From: an uncultured Gammaproteobacteria bacterium
GTDB lineage: Bacteria > Pseudomonadota > Gammaproteobacteria > Pseudomonadales > Ketobacteraceae
DNA: 37,463 bases
Assembly (NCBI GenBank): GCA_913063125.1
Contig: CAJXZM010000049.1
Span: 1 to 37,463, forward strand
Reading direction: 5' to 3'
In this document: piece after piece, positions 16,429 through 25,468 of the stretch
Position numbering within the stretch: position 1 is the first letter of the stretch
How the letters are laid out: each line of letters opens with the position of its first letter
The notes under the pieces: model-generated
What the model was told of the DNA's origin: nothing
Seen by the model: the letters and a program-made list of their open reading frames with translations, nothing else
The model's database searches: none
Made by a program: the position numbers and the translations under genes

Positions 16429-18678
16429 TCAACCTCCCGATGCATGGTAACGTTTTACGTCAACAACATTCGGTAGCTGATTGATTTTTCCTAGCAACCC
16501 CCCCAAACATTCCAAACTAGGAACCTCAACAGTCAGCAACATTGTCGCTGTGCCGGTCCCATGATCTGAGGAGGTATTCACTGCTGTTACATTCACTTTT
16601 TCATGAGTTACGGCACTCGTAACATCCATCAGCAAGCCCTGGCGATCGTATGCTTTAATAAAAATTTCTACCGAATAAACGCTATCATTACGTTTACTCC
16701 AGTTCACTTCAACAACACGCTCGCGGTTAGTTTCCATTAACCTTTTTAATTCAACACAATCATCTCGATGCACGGTAACACCTCGACCATAGGACACATA
16801 ACCAATCACATCGTCCCCTGGTACTGGCTTACAACACCCAGCTATATTGGTCAGAATATTTGATACGCCATCCACTGTAAAATCGGCATCACTTTTATTA
16901 ATCTGAGGCTTGCGTAAATCAAAAGGTAACACCCCTTGCTCAGGTTCGGATTCAATAGCAGATTGAATTGCATTTAGCACCTGCCCAACTCTTAGATCTC
17001 CAGCACCTACCGCAGCATAAACATCTTCTACCGACTTAACACTAAACACCTGAGTAAAATCAGTTAAATCAATTTTCCCAACATCTAGCCGATGAAATTC
17101 TTTTTCCAGTATGGCTTTTCCATCGACAATATTTTGTGTTCGGTCTTGGCGCTTAAACCAATGAATCGCTTTTGCTCGAGCTCGAGCAGTACCTAAATAA
17201 CCTAAGGACGGGTTAAGCCAGTCGCGACTGGGTTTTGCTTCATTACTTTTAATGACAGTAACTTGCTCACCAGTTTTTAACGTATAGGTTAACGGTACTA
17301 TCCGGCCATTAACTTTTGCGCCCCGACAACTATGTCCTACCTCTGTATGCACATGATAAGCAAAATCCAACGGGGTAGCACCCTGAGCTAAGTCAACAAC
17401 ATGACCATCAGGTGTAAAAACATAAACCCGCTCGTCAACAATGTCTTCACTAAACTGTGAAATAACACTGCTTACATCAGTATCACCTAACTCCTCCTGC
17501 CACTCCAACACTTGGCGCAACCAGGTAATTTTATCTTCGTAGCTTTCACGACTTTTAGTGGAACCTTCCTTATATCGCCAATGAGCGCAAACACCTAATT
17601 CCGCTTCATCATGCATATTTTGTGTGCGAATCTGTACTTCAAGCACTTTTCCATCAGGACCCAGCACAGCAGTATGCAGAGAGCGATAACCATTTTCTTT
17701 TGGCGCAGCAATATAATCATCAAATTCTTTCGGAATATGCTGCCAGAGATTATGTACTATGCCTAACACGGCATAACAGTCCCGCACCTCTGGTACTAAA
17801 ACCCGCACAGCTCGCACATCATATATTTGGTAAAAATCAATACGCTTGCGCTTCATTTTCCGCCAAATACTATAAATATGCTTAGCTCGACCACTGATAC
17901 CGCCATCTATACCTACGGAAATAAGTGACGACTGTAAGTTATCGATCACAGTCGTAATATAATCTTCGCGAACTAAGCGTTTTTCATCCAATAATCGGGC
18001 GATTTTCTTATAAGCGTGTGGTTGCAAATAACGGAATGACAGGTCTTCAAGCTCCCACTTAATATGGCCAATACCAAGTCGGTGAGCCAATGGGGCATAT
18101 ACATCGAAGACTTCTTTTGCAACTTTCTGCTTTTTCTCCTCCGGCGCATCTTTAACAGCTCTTATCGCGCACGTCCTTTCTGCTAGTTTGATCAACGCAA
18201 CACGAACATCATCAACCATTGCCACTAACATGCGTCGCAGGTTTTCCAACTGATTACTACTCTGACCCAGCACCATGCGTTTATCCGCATTCATTATCGC
18301 GCTGATCGCAGCCATCTGCAGCACACCGTCAATCAGGTTCGCAATATGTTCTCCGGCAACTTTTTTCACTTCTACAAGTGTTGTTTGACCTTCCCTTACC
18401 GCACGATAAATAACCGCTGCCTTTAAGCAATCGGTATCCATATGAAGGCCTGCAAGAATCTCCGCCATTTCCAAGCCAGTATTGAAACTACTAGCACCTT
18501 CAACCCACAAGTTATCGCCCGCCGACATATCCTGTTCTAACGAATAACTTAATTCGGCAAGTTCCATCAACCCCTCTGGGTCAGAGATCTCTACCTTCGT
18601 TTGTAGGCGTGCCAACCAATCTTGTAAGTTAATATCACCTTCTTCAATTAACTTATGTACGTCTCGTACTTTAACCAT
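16429..18678 (-). CDS. relA: GTP pyrophosphokinase RelA
   Basis: RelA makes (p)ppGpp on ribosomes carrying uncharged tRNA. The 749-residue protein begins with a hydrolase-like domain in which the metal-binding His-Asp is lost (VIYRAVREGQTT, 89-100), so it is synthetase-only and not SpoT. The synthetase domain (about 245-375) has EFDDYIAAPKENGYRSLHTA and LEVQIRTQNMHDEAELGVCA. A TGS domain follows (about 410-475; RVYVFTPDGHVVDL, FAYHVHTEVGHSCRGAKVNG), then the helical and zinc-finger-like region with CCKP and HRDDC, and a C-terminal ACT domain (about 670-745). Length matches E. coli RelA (744). Start ATG 18678 gives the standard N-terminus. It sits 64 bases after rlmD and directly before mazG. 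Confidence 0.96.
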   Translation of the reverse strand: MVKVRDVHKLIEEGDINLQDWLARLQTKVEISDPEGLMELAELSYSLEQDMSAGDNLWVEGASSFNTGLEMAEILAGLHMDTDCLKAAVIYRAVREGQTTLVEVKKVAGEHIANLIDGVLQMAAISAIMNADKRMVLGQSSNQLENLRRMLVAMVDDVRVALIKLAERTCAIRAVKDAPEEKKQKVAKEVFDVYAPLAHRLGIGHIKWELEDLSFRYLQPHAYKKIARLLDEKRLVREDYITTVIDNLQSSLISVGIDGGISGRAKHIYSIWRKMKRKRIDFYQIYDVRAVRVLVPEVRDCYAVLGIVHNLWQHIPKEFDDYIAAPKENGYRSLHTAVLGPDGKVLEVQIRTQNMHDEAELGVCAHWRYKEGSTKSRESYEDKITWLRQVLEWQEELGDTDVSSVISQFSEDIVDERVYVFTPDGHVVDLAQGATPLDFAYHVHTEVGHSCRGAKVNGRIVPLTYTLKTGEQVTVIKSNEAKPSRDWLNPSLGYLGTARARAKAIHWFKRQDRTQNIVDGKAILEKEFHRLDVGKIDLTDFTQVFSVKSVEDVYAAVGAGDLRVGQVLNAIQSAIESEPEQGVLPFDLRKPQINKSDADFTVDGVSNILTNIAGCCKPVPGDDVIGYVSYGRGVTVHRDDCVELKRLMETNRERVVEVNWSKRNDSVYSVEIFIKAYDRQGLLMDVTSAVTHEKVNVTAVNTSSDHGTGTATMLLTVEVPSLECLGGLLGKINQLPNVVDVKRYHASGG

Positions 18679-18742
18679 AGGTAGATATCAATTCCTGTTT
18701 AGCCACACTGACTGTGTCAAAAACTTAATACTTAGACTCAAA

Positions 18743-20185
18743 TCATTTACTCTTTATACGTTCAAATAGCGCAATGGATTCCACATGCGTTGTATGAGGG
18801 AACATATCAACAACACCAACTCTCACCATCTTATACCCCTTTTGAATCAATTCGCCTGCATCCCTAGCTAATGTGGCAGGGTTACAAGAAACGTAAACGA
18901 TTTTCTCGGGTGAAAAATGAGCTATATTCTTGATAATATCTAGCGCCCCTGATCGTGGTGGATCGATAAGGACTTTAGTAAACCCGTCATAGGACCATGG
19001 TTGATTATCCAAGGTCTGAGTCAGGTCGGCACTATGAAAGTCAACATTTGACAACCCATTACGGCTTGCGTTTTGCTTTGCCCTAACAACCATGTGGTCA
19101 CTACCTTCAACCCCAACAACTTTTGAAACTAATGTTGCAATGGGCAGTGTAAAATTACCGATACCACAAAACAGATCGAGAACTCTGTCGTTTTTATCAA
19201 GGTCTAGAAAATCAATAGCTTGAGCTACCAACTTACGGTTATTTTCTCCATTCACTTGAATAAAATCATTTGGACTAAATTGGATATCTACAGGCTTTTG
19301 AAGTTCCGGATATTTAAAGGTATACGATAATGGCTCTTTATCATTATCCGGCCAAACGCGGTGAATCGACGCGGCACTATCAGGCTGCAAATACAAATGA
19401 AACAAATGTTGCTGACAAAATGTTAGTAACGACTGGAAATCGTTATCTGTTAAGGGTTTGATGTGGCGAAATGTTAGTACTGTTACGCTATCGCCTTGCG
19501 TTAAATCGACATGTGATATAGCTGCACTTTTTTGCAATCCAGAAACGAGTACCTGGAGCTCCGGAATAAGGTTACTCAAATTACTGGATAACACTGAGCA
19601 GTGGGTAATTGGTACAACACGAGCGCTATTTTTTGCCCTAAAACCTATAATGCAAGATCCTTCTGACTCATGTTTAATTGCAAACCGTGCTTTGCGACGA
19701 TACCCCTCGCTAGGTCCCCAAATTGGCTCTACAACATGCTCTGGTTTAATCTCACCGAAATGTGTTAATTGCTCAACCAATACGGACTGCTTTAAAGATA
19801 TCTGCGCATCAGTCGATAAATGCTGCAAACTACACCCTCCACACACATCCGCATGTTGACACGGGGGGGTAACTCTCTCGGAAGATGACTCTAAGACACG
19901 AACAATAATCGCCTCATCGTAACGGCCATGACACTTAACATAACGGAACTCTACTGACTCTCCTGCCAAGGCCCCATCAACAAATGTCGTTTTCCCATCA
20001 ATGCGGGCAACACCTCGGCCATCGTGGCTAAGCTTCTCAATCGTCGCGACAACCAACTCCTTAGGAACTGGCTTACTGTTACGTTGAGAATTTCTAGCAC
20101 CGGACTTTTGAGCATTAGTCTGTTTATGCCTAGAACGGTGATTATTCCTATTTTTAGCTTGGCTTTTCTGATTCTTTTTTGTCAT
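18743..20185 (-). CDS. rlmD: 23S rRNA (uracil-1939-C5)-methyltransferase RlmD
   Basis: RlmD (RumA) methylates U1939 of 23S rRNA with S-adenosylmethionine. ATG 20185 gives 480 residues. Features in order: a basic low-complexity extension (1-40, rich in K, R, N, Q), a TRAM domain (about 42-100), the iron-sulphur cysteines C109, C115, C118 (PPCQHADVCGGC) and C196 (THCSVL), and the methyltransferase core with QFSPNDFIQVN (302-312), DLFCGIGNFTLPIA (337-350), DPPRSGA (408-414), catalytic C434 in YVSCNPATLARD and E469 in THVES. E. coli RlmD is 433 residues; the N-terminal extension explains most of the difference. The start ATG overlaps the stop of a 37-codon upstream ORF (TAATG), so translation is probably coupled. 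Confidence 0.95.
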   Translation of the reverse strand: MTKKNQKSQAKNRNNHRSRHKQTNAQKSGARNSQRNSKPVPKELVVATIEKLSHDGRGVARIDGKTTFVDGALAGESVEFRYVKCHGRYDEAIIVRVLESSSERVTPPCQHADVCGGCSLQHLSTDAQISLKQSVLVEQLTHFGEIKPEHVVEPIWGPSEGYRRKARFAIKHESEGSCIIGFRAKNSARVVPITHCSVLSSNLSNLIPELQVLVSGLQKSAAISHVDLTQGDSVTVLTFRHIKPLTDNDFQSLLTFCQQHLFHLYLQPDSAASIHRVWPDNDKEPLSYTFKYPELQKPVDIQFSPNDFIQVNGENNRKLVAQAIDFLDLDKNDRVLDLFCGIGNFTLPIATLVSKVVGVEGSDHMVVRAKQNASRNGLSNVDFHSADLTQTLDNQPWSYDGFTKVLIDPPRSGALDIIKNIAHFSPEKIVYVSCNPATLARDAGELIQKGYKMVRVGVVDMFPHTTHVESIALFERIKSK

Positions 20186-20298
20186 TAGTTTACAACCAAC
20201 TCTTCGTTGGCTTCCCATTGCTTTACGAACTGCTCAAAAAGAGAATGCCCTCCAGCAACGTCCGGTACAGTTTCAATATCGAGTACAAGTACATTCAT
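20185..20298 (-). pseudogene. 37-codon remnant of a PolB-like 3'-5' exonuclease gene (internal deletion)
   Basis: The first ~17 residues read MNVLVLDIETVPDVAGG. That is the N-terminus of a DEDD-type 3'-5' exonuclease family (PolB-like, Pfam RNase_H_2 type), with the ExoI acids D7 and E9, as I recall it from other gammaproteobacteria. The remaining residues, HSLFEQFVKQWEA then NEELVVN, resemble the far C-terminal end of the same family (H..F...W.A). About 200 residues of the core are missing, yet the frame is intact. The stop TAA overlaps the rlmD start (TAATG). The simplest reading is an in-frame internal deletion that kept the translational coupling. The peptide cannot be an active nuclease, because ExoII and ExoIII are absent. 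It may now act only as a leader for rlmD. Homology of the C-terminal half is inference from memory. Confidence 0.6.
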
Positions 20299-20351
20299 TT
20301 ACTACTGATTCTCCCAATCCACCTTCGCATTATTAATGTCTATTCGACGCC

Positions 20352-21242
20352 TTAGCTAGGAAAGACACCTGTAGATAAATATCGATCACCACGGTCACAG
20401 ATAATTGCGACAATAACGGCATTTTCTACTTGCTGAGATAACTGTAACGCTCCTGCAACCGCTCCACCCGAAGAGACTCCGCAAAAAATACCTTCTTCTC
20501 GGGCCAATGCCAGCATTGTTTGCTCTGCATCCTCCTGACAAATATCCATAACGGTATCAACTCGTGCCGCATCAAATATCGAGGGTAAGTAAGCCTCAGG
20601 CCAACGACGTATTCCTGGAATTGAAGCCCCCTCTTTAGGCTGCAAACCCACTATTTGTATCGCTGAGTTCTGCTCTTTTAAGTACCGAGAGGTTCCCATG
20701 ATGGTGCCCGTTGTCCCCATAGAACTTACAAAATGTGTAACTGCTCCTTTCGTATCCCTCCATATTTCTGGGCCAGTTGTCTCATAATGGGCTAGAGGGT
20801 TATCCTCATTGCCAAACTGGTCAAGCACGATGCCTTTACCATCTTTTTCCATCGCTTCCGCCAGGTCTCTAGCCCCTTCCATCCCCTCTTTCTGAGTCAC
20901 GGAAATCAGCTCTGCACCATAAGCTCGCATTGATGCTCTTCGCTCTTCACTCATATTATCCGGCATGATAAGCAGCATTTTGTAACCTTTAATCGCCGCA
21001 GCCATTGCCAATGCTATACCTGTATTGCCACTAGTAGCCTCAATCAGAGTATCTCCAGGCTTTATCTGCCCTCTTTTCTCAGCTCGATTTATCATACTAA
21101 TAGCAGGCCTATCTTTCACCGAGCCCGCGGGGTTATTGCCCTCTAACTTAACGAGGATAGTGTTTGAGGTATCGCCAGGCAGCCGCTGCAGCTTGACGAG
21201 TGGGGTATTTCCGATAAATTGTTCTATTGTAGGATATGTCAT
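20352..21242 (-). CDS. cysM: Cysteine synthase B (O-acetylserine sulfhydrylase B)
   Basis: CysM is a PLP enzyme that makes cysteine from O-acetylserine and sulphide or thiosulphate. ATG 21242 gives 296 residues, starting MTYPTIEQFIGNTPLV as in the family; the open frame upstream is unlike any CysM. K43 in AGSVKDRPA binds PLP, the substrate loop is EATSGNTGIALA, the phosphate-binding loop is SSMGTTGTIMGTSRYLK, and IPGIRRWPEAY distinguishes CysM from CysK. No strong ribosome site is seen. The gene is divergent from barA (160 bases between the starts) and is followed by the exonuclease remnant and rlmD. The cysM-rlmD-relA-mazG order is also found in Pseudomonas. Confidence 0.94.
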   Translation of the reverse strand: MTYPTIEQFIGNTPLVKLQRLPGDTSNTILVKLEGNNPAGSVKDRPAISMINRAEKRGQIKPGDTLIEATSGNTGIALAMAAAIKGYKMLLIMPDNMSEERRASMRAYGAELISVTQKEGMEGARDLAEAMEKDGKGIVLDQFGNEDNPLAHYETTGPEIWRDTKGAVTHFVSSMGTTGTIMGTSRYLKEQNSAIQIVGLQPKEGASIPGIRRWPEAYLPSIFDAARVDTVMDICQEDAEQTMLALAREEGIFCGVSSGGAVAGALQLSQQVENAVIVAIICDRGDRYLSTGVFPS

Positions 21243-21337
21243 AGCTAAGAAGTCTAACGAATTTAATAACTTGGGCCAATGGTAATACGCTTCTAACCTT
21301 AGAGCAAAAAGCAATAAGCACGCAATATATGTGCCTA

Positions 21338-21387
21338 GACAGACATTCTGTAATACACTACATAATAACAATGGACTGACAGACATT
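21338..21387. repeat. 10-bp direct repeat in the cysM/barA divergent region
   Basis: GACAGACATT occurs at 21338-21347 and again at 21378-21387, exactly 40 bases apart (close to four helical turns). The second copy is 15 bases before the barA start codon. It could be paired activator half-sites; no known consensus is matched. Confidence 0.35.
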
Positions 21388-21402
21388 ACTATTTGAGGGC
21401 GC

Positions 21403-24321
21403 ATGAAACACTGGGGATTACTTGGCCGAGCGATATTTCTTGGCACGCTACCAACACTTTTTATCAGCTGGGTTCTAGGATCCTTTTTCTTAACAACTCG
21501 CTTTCAGGAGTTAAACGATAATTCCACCTATCATGGTCATACCCTTGCTACGTCTTATGCCAACGCTCTTAGCGGGACCTTGTCTAATATTAAACAACCT
21601 GATGCCAGACAAAATGAAGCTATCGATAATGACAAACTAAAGAAACTCCTGTCTATTCCAAGCTATATTATCGAAGACAGTAATATCCGTTCAGTTATTA
21701 TCTACAATGAAAAAGAACAAATAATTTCGCAAGCCGGCCCAACGATGCTAGCACTAGTCTATGCAGAAAAGCGCTTACCATCCAATCACTCTCTAAATCC
21801 AAGCAACCATTACCAAGGCTCCTTCTCACGAGAAACCAGTGCAAGTACACGCATTATTGCTCCGATTTACAGCCAGATGGGTACACCCAGTGCGAGTAAA
21901 AAAGTAACTGGCTGGATTGAGGTTGAAATTGACGCTTCTAGCACTATTATTGCGAAATACCAAACAACGCTACTTATTCTCGTGGTGATTTTTATCGCAT
22001 TGATCATCAATATTTATGGGTCTTTTCGTTATTCAAGGGAAATTTCATCCACCCTTCATAATGTTATGCTCTCGATCGGCACTATGATTTCAGGTAAATT
22101 GGACACACATATCCAGGAAGACAGTTACGGAGAATTAAAAGAGCTTCAAGAAGGTATCAATACCCTCAGCCACTCCATTTTGGAAGGTCACAGAGAACTG
22201 CAACAAAACGTTGATCAAGCATCTGAGGACTTACGAGAAACCCTTGAAACCATTGAAATTCAAAATATTGAATTAGACCTAGCTCGAAAAGAGGCACTGG
22301 AAGCGAGCCGAATCAAATCAGAATTCCTTGCAAATATGAGCCACGAAATTCGAACGCCGTTAAATGGCGTCATTGGGTTCACTAACCTTCTTTTAAAAAG
22401 CCAGCTCAACCACTCACAACGAGATTACCTTGATACTATTCAAAAATCATCTGAAAGCCTTTTGGCAATTATTAATGATATTTTAGATTTCTCGAAGATT
22501 GAGGCCGGAAAACTTGTACTTGACCATGTGCCCTTGAACTTATCCGAAATTGTAAGTGATGTGCTCACTATGTTAGCCCCTATGGCTTATGATAAAAAAC
22601 TCGAACAGGCCAGCCTCTTTTATTCTGATGTTCCACAAAACATTCTTGGCGATCCGTTGCGGTTAAAGCAAATCCTCACCAATCTTGTCAACAACGCCAT
22701 CAAGTTTACTCCCCAAGGCGAGATCACTGTCAGAGTAATGCTCGATGAAACTAAAGACGATATTGCTGTCATCAAAATCACCGTATCAGACACAGGCATC
22801 GGTTTAAGTAACGAACAACAGCAACATTTATTCAGTGCCTTTCGTCAAGCAGACACGACAACAGCCCGCCGGTTTGGAGGCACAGGGCTCGGGCTTGTTA
22901 TATCCAAACACCTTGTGGAACAAATGCGGGGACAAATTGGGGTTGAAAGCTTGCAAGGGGAAGGCTCTACCTTTTGGTTCACCTTTAGGGCTGAAATACA
23001 TACATTACATGATGAGCGAGATATATTAATACCTCACAACACTCATAAAATAATGCTTTTCGATGAGAATGCAACCGTCAGAAACGCGCTAAAAAACACC
23101 TTACAGAAACAAAAATACACGTTAATCGAAAGTCCTAACTTTTCTAGCCTATCGAACACATTATCTACTCCGCCCGCAGGGAATGCTCCATCAGCAATAC
23201 TTATGGGAATATCCCCCCAATCACCCAAACACCACGAGATTGCAGCACTGATCCAAAACAATACTAACAATATCCCCGTTATATTATTAGGCAATCATAT
23301 TGATCAGGTAATTATCGGTGAAATACTCAAATCAGCTCCACCGCCACTGATACCCAAACCTTTTGCACAAAAGAAAACCTTAAGGATCATCAAAGAAGTA
23401 CTAAATGCTGATAATTGGCAATCTATAGGGCTAGAACAATCTACTGACTCTATCATCCAAACACACCCAGAAGCACAAACTCTTGCGCCAACAAACCTCA
23501 GAGCAACACCAGAAAAAAGCGTCACTATCTCATCTGGGCTTAGTATTCTCGCAGTAGATGACAACCCTGCAAACCTCAAATTACTAACCGTTCTACTATC
23601 GGACTTAGGCGTAAGCGTCACTCCATGCAACAATGGCCTTGGAGCTGTTGAACTAGCGAATGCACACCGCTACGATCTCATTCTTATGGACATTCAAATG
23701 CCAGGCACTGATGGTGTTGAAGCGACTCAATTAATCCGAGAGCAAGAAGAAGGCAAGCGCAAGTCGCCCATAATTGCAGTTACCGCACACGCACTTGCCA
23801 ATGAAAAACAAGCACTGTTAAATTCAGGTATGGATGATTATGTCACTAAACCCATTAATGAAAACCAGTTATTGCATATCATTAAACACTGGACAGGAAA
23901 AGACTTAACCTGCTCCGCTGGAGGTCAGCCAGAAAACGCTCCAATAATGCGATCAAACCCGAGTCAAAACCTAGTTGTCAACTTGGAAATGGGCCTTAAG
24001 CTAGCCAACAATAAGCAAGACCTTGCTGATGATATGCTATCCATGTTGTTTGAGTCCTTAACAAAAGACCGCGCAGAATTAAGGGATAATCTACACAACC
24101 AAGACTACGCATTAATGCTAGAACGTGTTCATAAACTCCACGGAGCTACTCGTTACACCGGCGTACCTAATCTCCAACTATCAGCAAAAGCATTAGAGGA
24201 GAACCTAAAGCTTAAGCAATACAACGGCATTAAAACGTTATGTGAAACGCTCATTATTGACATCGAAGATATCATTCAATGGTGCATACAAAACAAACAC
24301 TTTGAAATGCCTACTGCCTAA
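21403..24321 (+). CDS. barA: Hybrid sensor histidine kinase BarA/GacS
   Basis: An inner-membrane tripartite sensor kinase, 972 residues, that should phosphorylate the UvrY/GacA response regulator and so control the Csr/Rsm small-RNA cascade. Order: TM1 (about 10-31), periplasmic sensor (about 32-187), TM2 (about 188-207), HAMP (210-262), coiled coil, HisKA with H314 in NMSHEIRTPLNG, HATPase with NLVNNAIKF (427-435), DTGIGL and GGTGLGL. A degenerate receiver follows (548-668) in which the phosphorylatable Asp position reads LMGIS but the lysine survives (IPKPF). Then come a functional receiver (713-828; DD 719-720, D763 in LMDIQMPG, K816) and an Hpt domain with H910 in VHKLHGA. GAGG just before ATG 21403 supports the start. 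It is convergent with acpS, 17 bases apart. Confidence 0.94.
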   Translation: MKHWGLLGRAIFLGTLPTLFISWVLGSFFLTTRFQELNDNSTYHGHTLATSYANALSGTLSNIKQPDARQNEAIDNDKLKKLLSIPSYIIEDSNIRSVIIYNEKEQIISQAGPTMLALVYAEKRLPSNHSLNPSNHYQGSFSRETSASTRIIAPIYSQMGTPSASKKVTGWIEVEIDASSTIIAKYQTTLLILVVIFIALIINIYGSFRYSREISSTLHNVMLSIGTMISGKLDTHIQEDSYGELKELQEGINTLSHSILEGHRELQQNVDQASEDLRETLETIEIQNIELDLARKEALEASRIKSEFLANMSHEIRTPLNGVIGFTNLLLKSQLNHSQRDYLDTIQKSSESLLAIINDILDFSKIEAGKLVLDHVPLNLSEIVSDVLTMLAPMAYDKKLEQASLFYSDVPQNILGDPLRLKQILTNLVNNAIKFTPQGEITVRVMLDETKDDIAVIKITVSDTGIGLSNEQQQHLFSAFRQADTTTARRFGGTGLGLVISKHLVEQMRGQIGVESLQGEGSTFWFTFRAEIHTLHDERDILIPHNTHKIMLFDENATVRNALKNTLQKQKYTLIESPNFSSLSNTLSTPPAGNAPSAILMGISPQSPKHHEIAALIQNNTNNIPVILLGNHIDQVIIGEILKSAPPPLIPKPFAQKKTLRIIKEVLNADNWQSIGLEQSTDSIIQTHPEAQTLAPTNLRATPEKSVTISSGLSILAVDDNPANLKLLTVLLSDLGVSVTPCNNGLGAVELANAHRYDLILMDIQMPGTDGVEATQLIREQEEGKRKSPIIAVTAHALANEKQALLNSGMDDYVTKPINENQLLHIIKHWTGKDLTCSAGGQPENAPIMRSNPSQNLVVNLEMGLKLANNKQDLADDMLSMLFESLTKDRAELRDNLHNQDYALMLERVHKLHGATRYTGVPNLQLSAKALEENLKLKQYNGIKTLCETLIIDIEDIIQWCIQNKHFEMPTA

Positions 24322-24338
24322 TAATATGAGCGTAACGG

Positions 24339-24716
24339 TCAACTTTCCAACACAACAAATGCAACGGCATACTCCCTTTCGTCTGAAAGGGTTACATACT
24401 GTTGATTCACACCTAAAGACTCAGCCCTAATCAATGCCTTACCTGAAAAGCAGAGTATCGGCTTACCAAGTTCATCGTGTTCAATGTAAATATCCTGCCA
24501 CGATACCCCCTCAGAAAAACCTGTCCCTAACGCTTTTGAAGCAGCCTCTTTAACAGCAAAGCGTTTGGCAAGAAATTGGTCCCTCTTGGTTACTGTTTGT
24601 AGCTGTAGCAACTCAGAGCTATGTAATATTCGCTGTGAAAATTTATCACCATTACGATCCAGTGATGTTTTCATTCTAGCAACGCTGACAATATCTGTAC
24701 CTATGCCAACAATCAT
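24339..24716 (-). CDS. acpS: Holo-[acyl-carrier-protein] synthase
   Basis: AcpS transfers 4'-phosphopantetheine from CoA to apo-ACP, activating fatty-acid synthesis. The 125-residue protein has both family motifs: GIGTDIVSVARM (4-15) with metal Asp D8, and LAKRFAVKEAASKALGTG (49-66) with metal Glu E57. Length matches the family (E. coli 126). Its ATG overlaps the pdxJ stop by one base (TAATG), so it is translationally coupled and is the last gene of the lepA-acpS series. The same order pdxJ-acpS is found in E. coli. Confidence 0.96.
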   Translation of the reverse strand: MIVGIGTDIVSVARMKTSLDRNGDKFSQRILHSSELLQLQTVTKRDQFLAKRFAVKEAASKALGTGFSEGVSWQDIYIEHDELGKPILCFSGKALIRAESLGVNQQYVTLSDEREYAVAFVVLES

Positions 24717-25468
24717 TAATGCGCCTGCAAAATCAGTTTCTTCATCTCTTTCACCGCACCTTTCAGCCCTGTAAAAACAGCACGTGCAATAATACTATGA
24801 CCAATATTAAGTTCATTCATCCCAGGTAATGCAGCGATAGGCTCTACATTTTGATAATGTAACCCGTGCCCTGCATTCACAACCAAACCTAACTTTTGCC
24901 CGTACGCGACGGCTACTGCAATACGCTCATATTCCTGCCGCATAGCTTTTGGCGTTTCTGCATCGGCATAACATCCCGTGTGAATCTCGACAATAGGTGC
25001 GCCAGCATCAGCGGCGGCTTTAATTTGTTTTTCATCCGGGTCAATAAACAGCGACACCTCAATTCCTTGTTCAGCCAATGTCTCACAGGCTAACTTAACT
25101 CGATCAAATTGGGATAAGACATCAAGCCCTCCCTCTGTTGTAAGCTCTTCTCGTTTCTCTGGAACTAAGCAACAGTATTCGGGTTTAATTTCACAAGCAA
25201 ACGTTATCATTTCGTCTAACACCGCCATTTCAAGGTTTAGGCGGGTATTCATTGTTTGCTTAATCAACCGTACATCTCGTTCTTGTATATGCCGTCGATC
25301 TTCTCGCAAGTGAACCGTAATGCCATCGGCTCCCGCCTCTTCCGCATCCAATGCAGCCTGAACAGGGTCGGGATAACGCGTACCGCGAGCTTCGCGCAAC
25401 GTAGCCACGTGATCAACATTCACACCTAACAAGACTCTATTGTGAAGATTTGTTTTGTGAAGATTCAT
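24716..25468 (-). CDS. pdxJ: Pyridoxine 5'-phosphate synthase PdxJ
   Basis: PdxJ condenses deoxyxylulose 5-phosphate with 3-amino-2-oxopropyl phosphate to pyridoxine 5'-phosphate. Motifs are [18 protein letters not shown] (13-30), [16 protein letters not shown] (46-61), [23 protein letters not shown] and [10 protein letters not shown]. At 250 residues it is a little longer than E. coli PdxJ (243); the extra is an N-terminal NLHKTNLHN from a short tandem duplication. ATG 25468 lies inside the end of recO (32-base overlap). If translation began later there is no other ATG before the conserved strand, so this start is likely. Confidence 0.95.
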   Translation of the reverse strand: MNLHKTNLHNRVLLGVNVDHVATLREARGTRYPDPVQAALDAEEAGADGITVHLREDRRHIQERDVRLIKQTMNTRLNLEMAVLDEMITFACEIKPEYCCLVPEKREELTTEGGLDVLSQFDRVKLACETLAEQGIEVSLFIDPDEKQIKAAADAGAPIVEIHTGCYADAETPKAMRQEYERIAVAVAYGQKLGLVVNAGHGLHYQNVEPIAALPGMNELNIGHSIIARAVFTGLKGAVKEMKKLILQAH

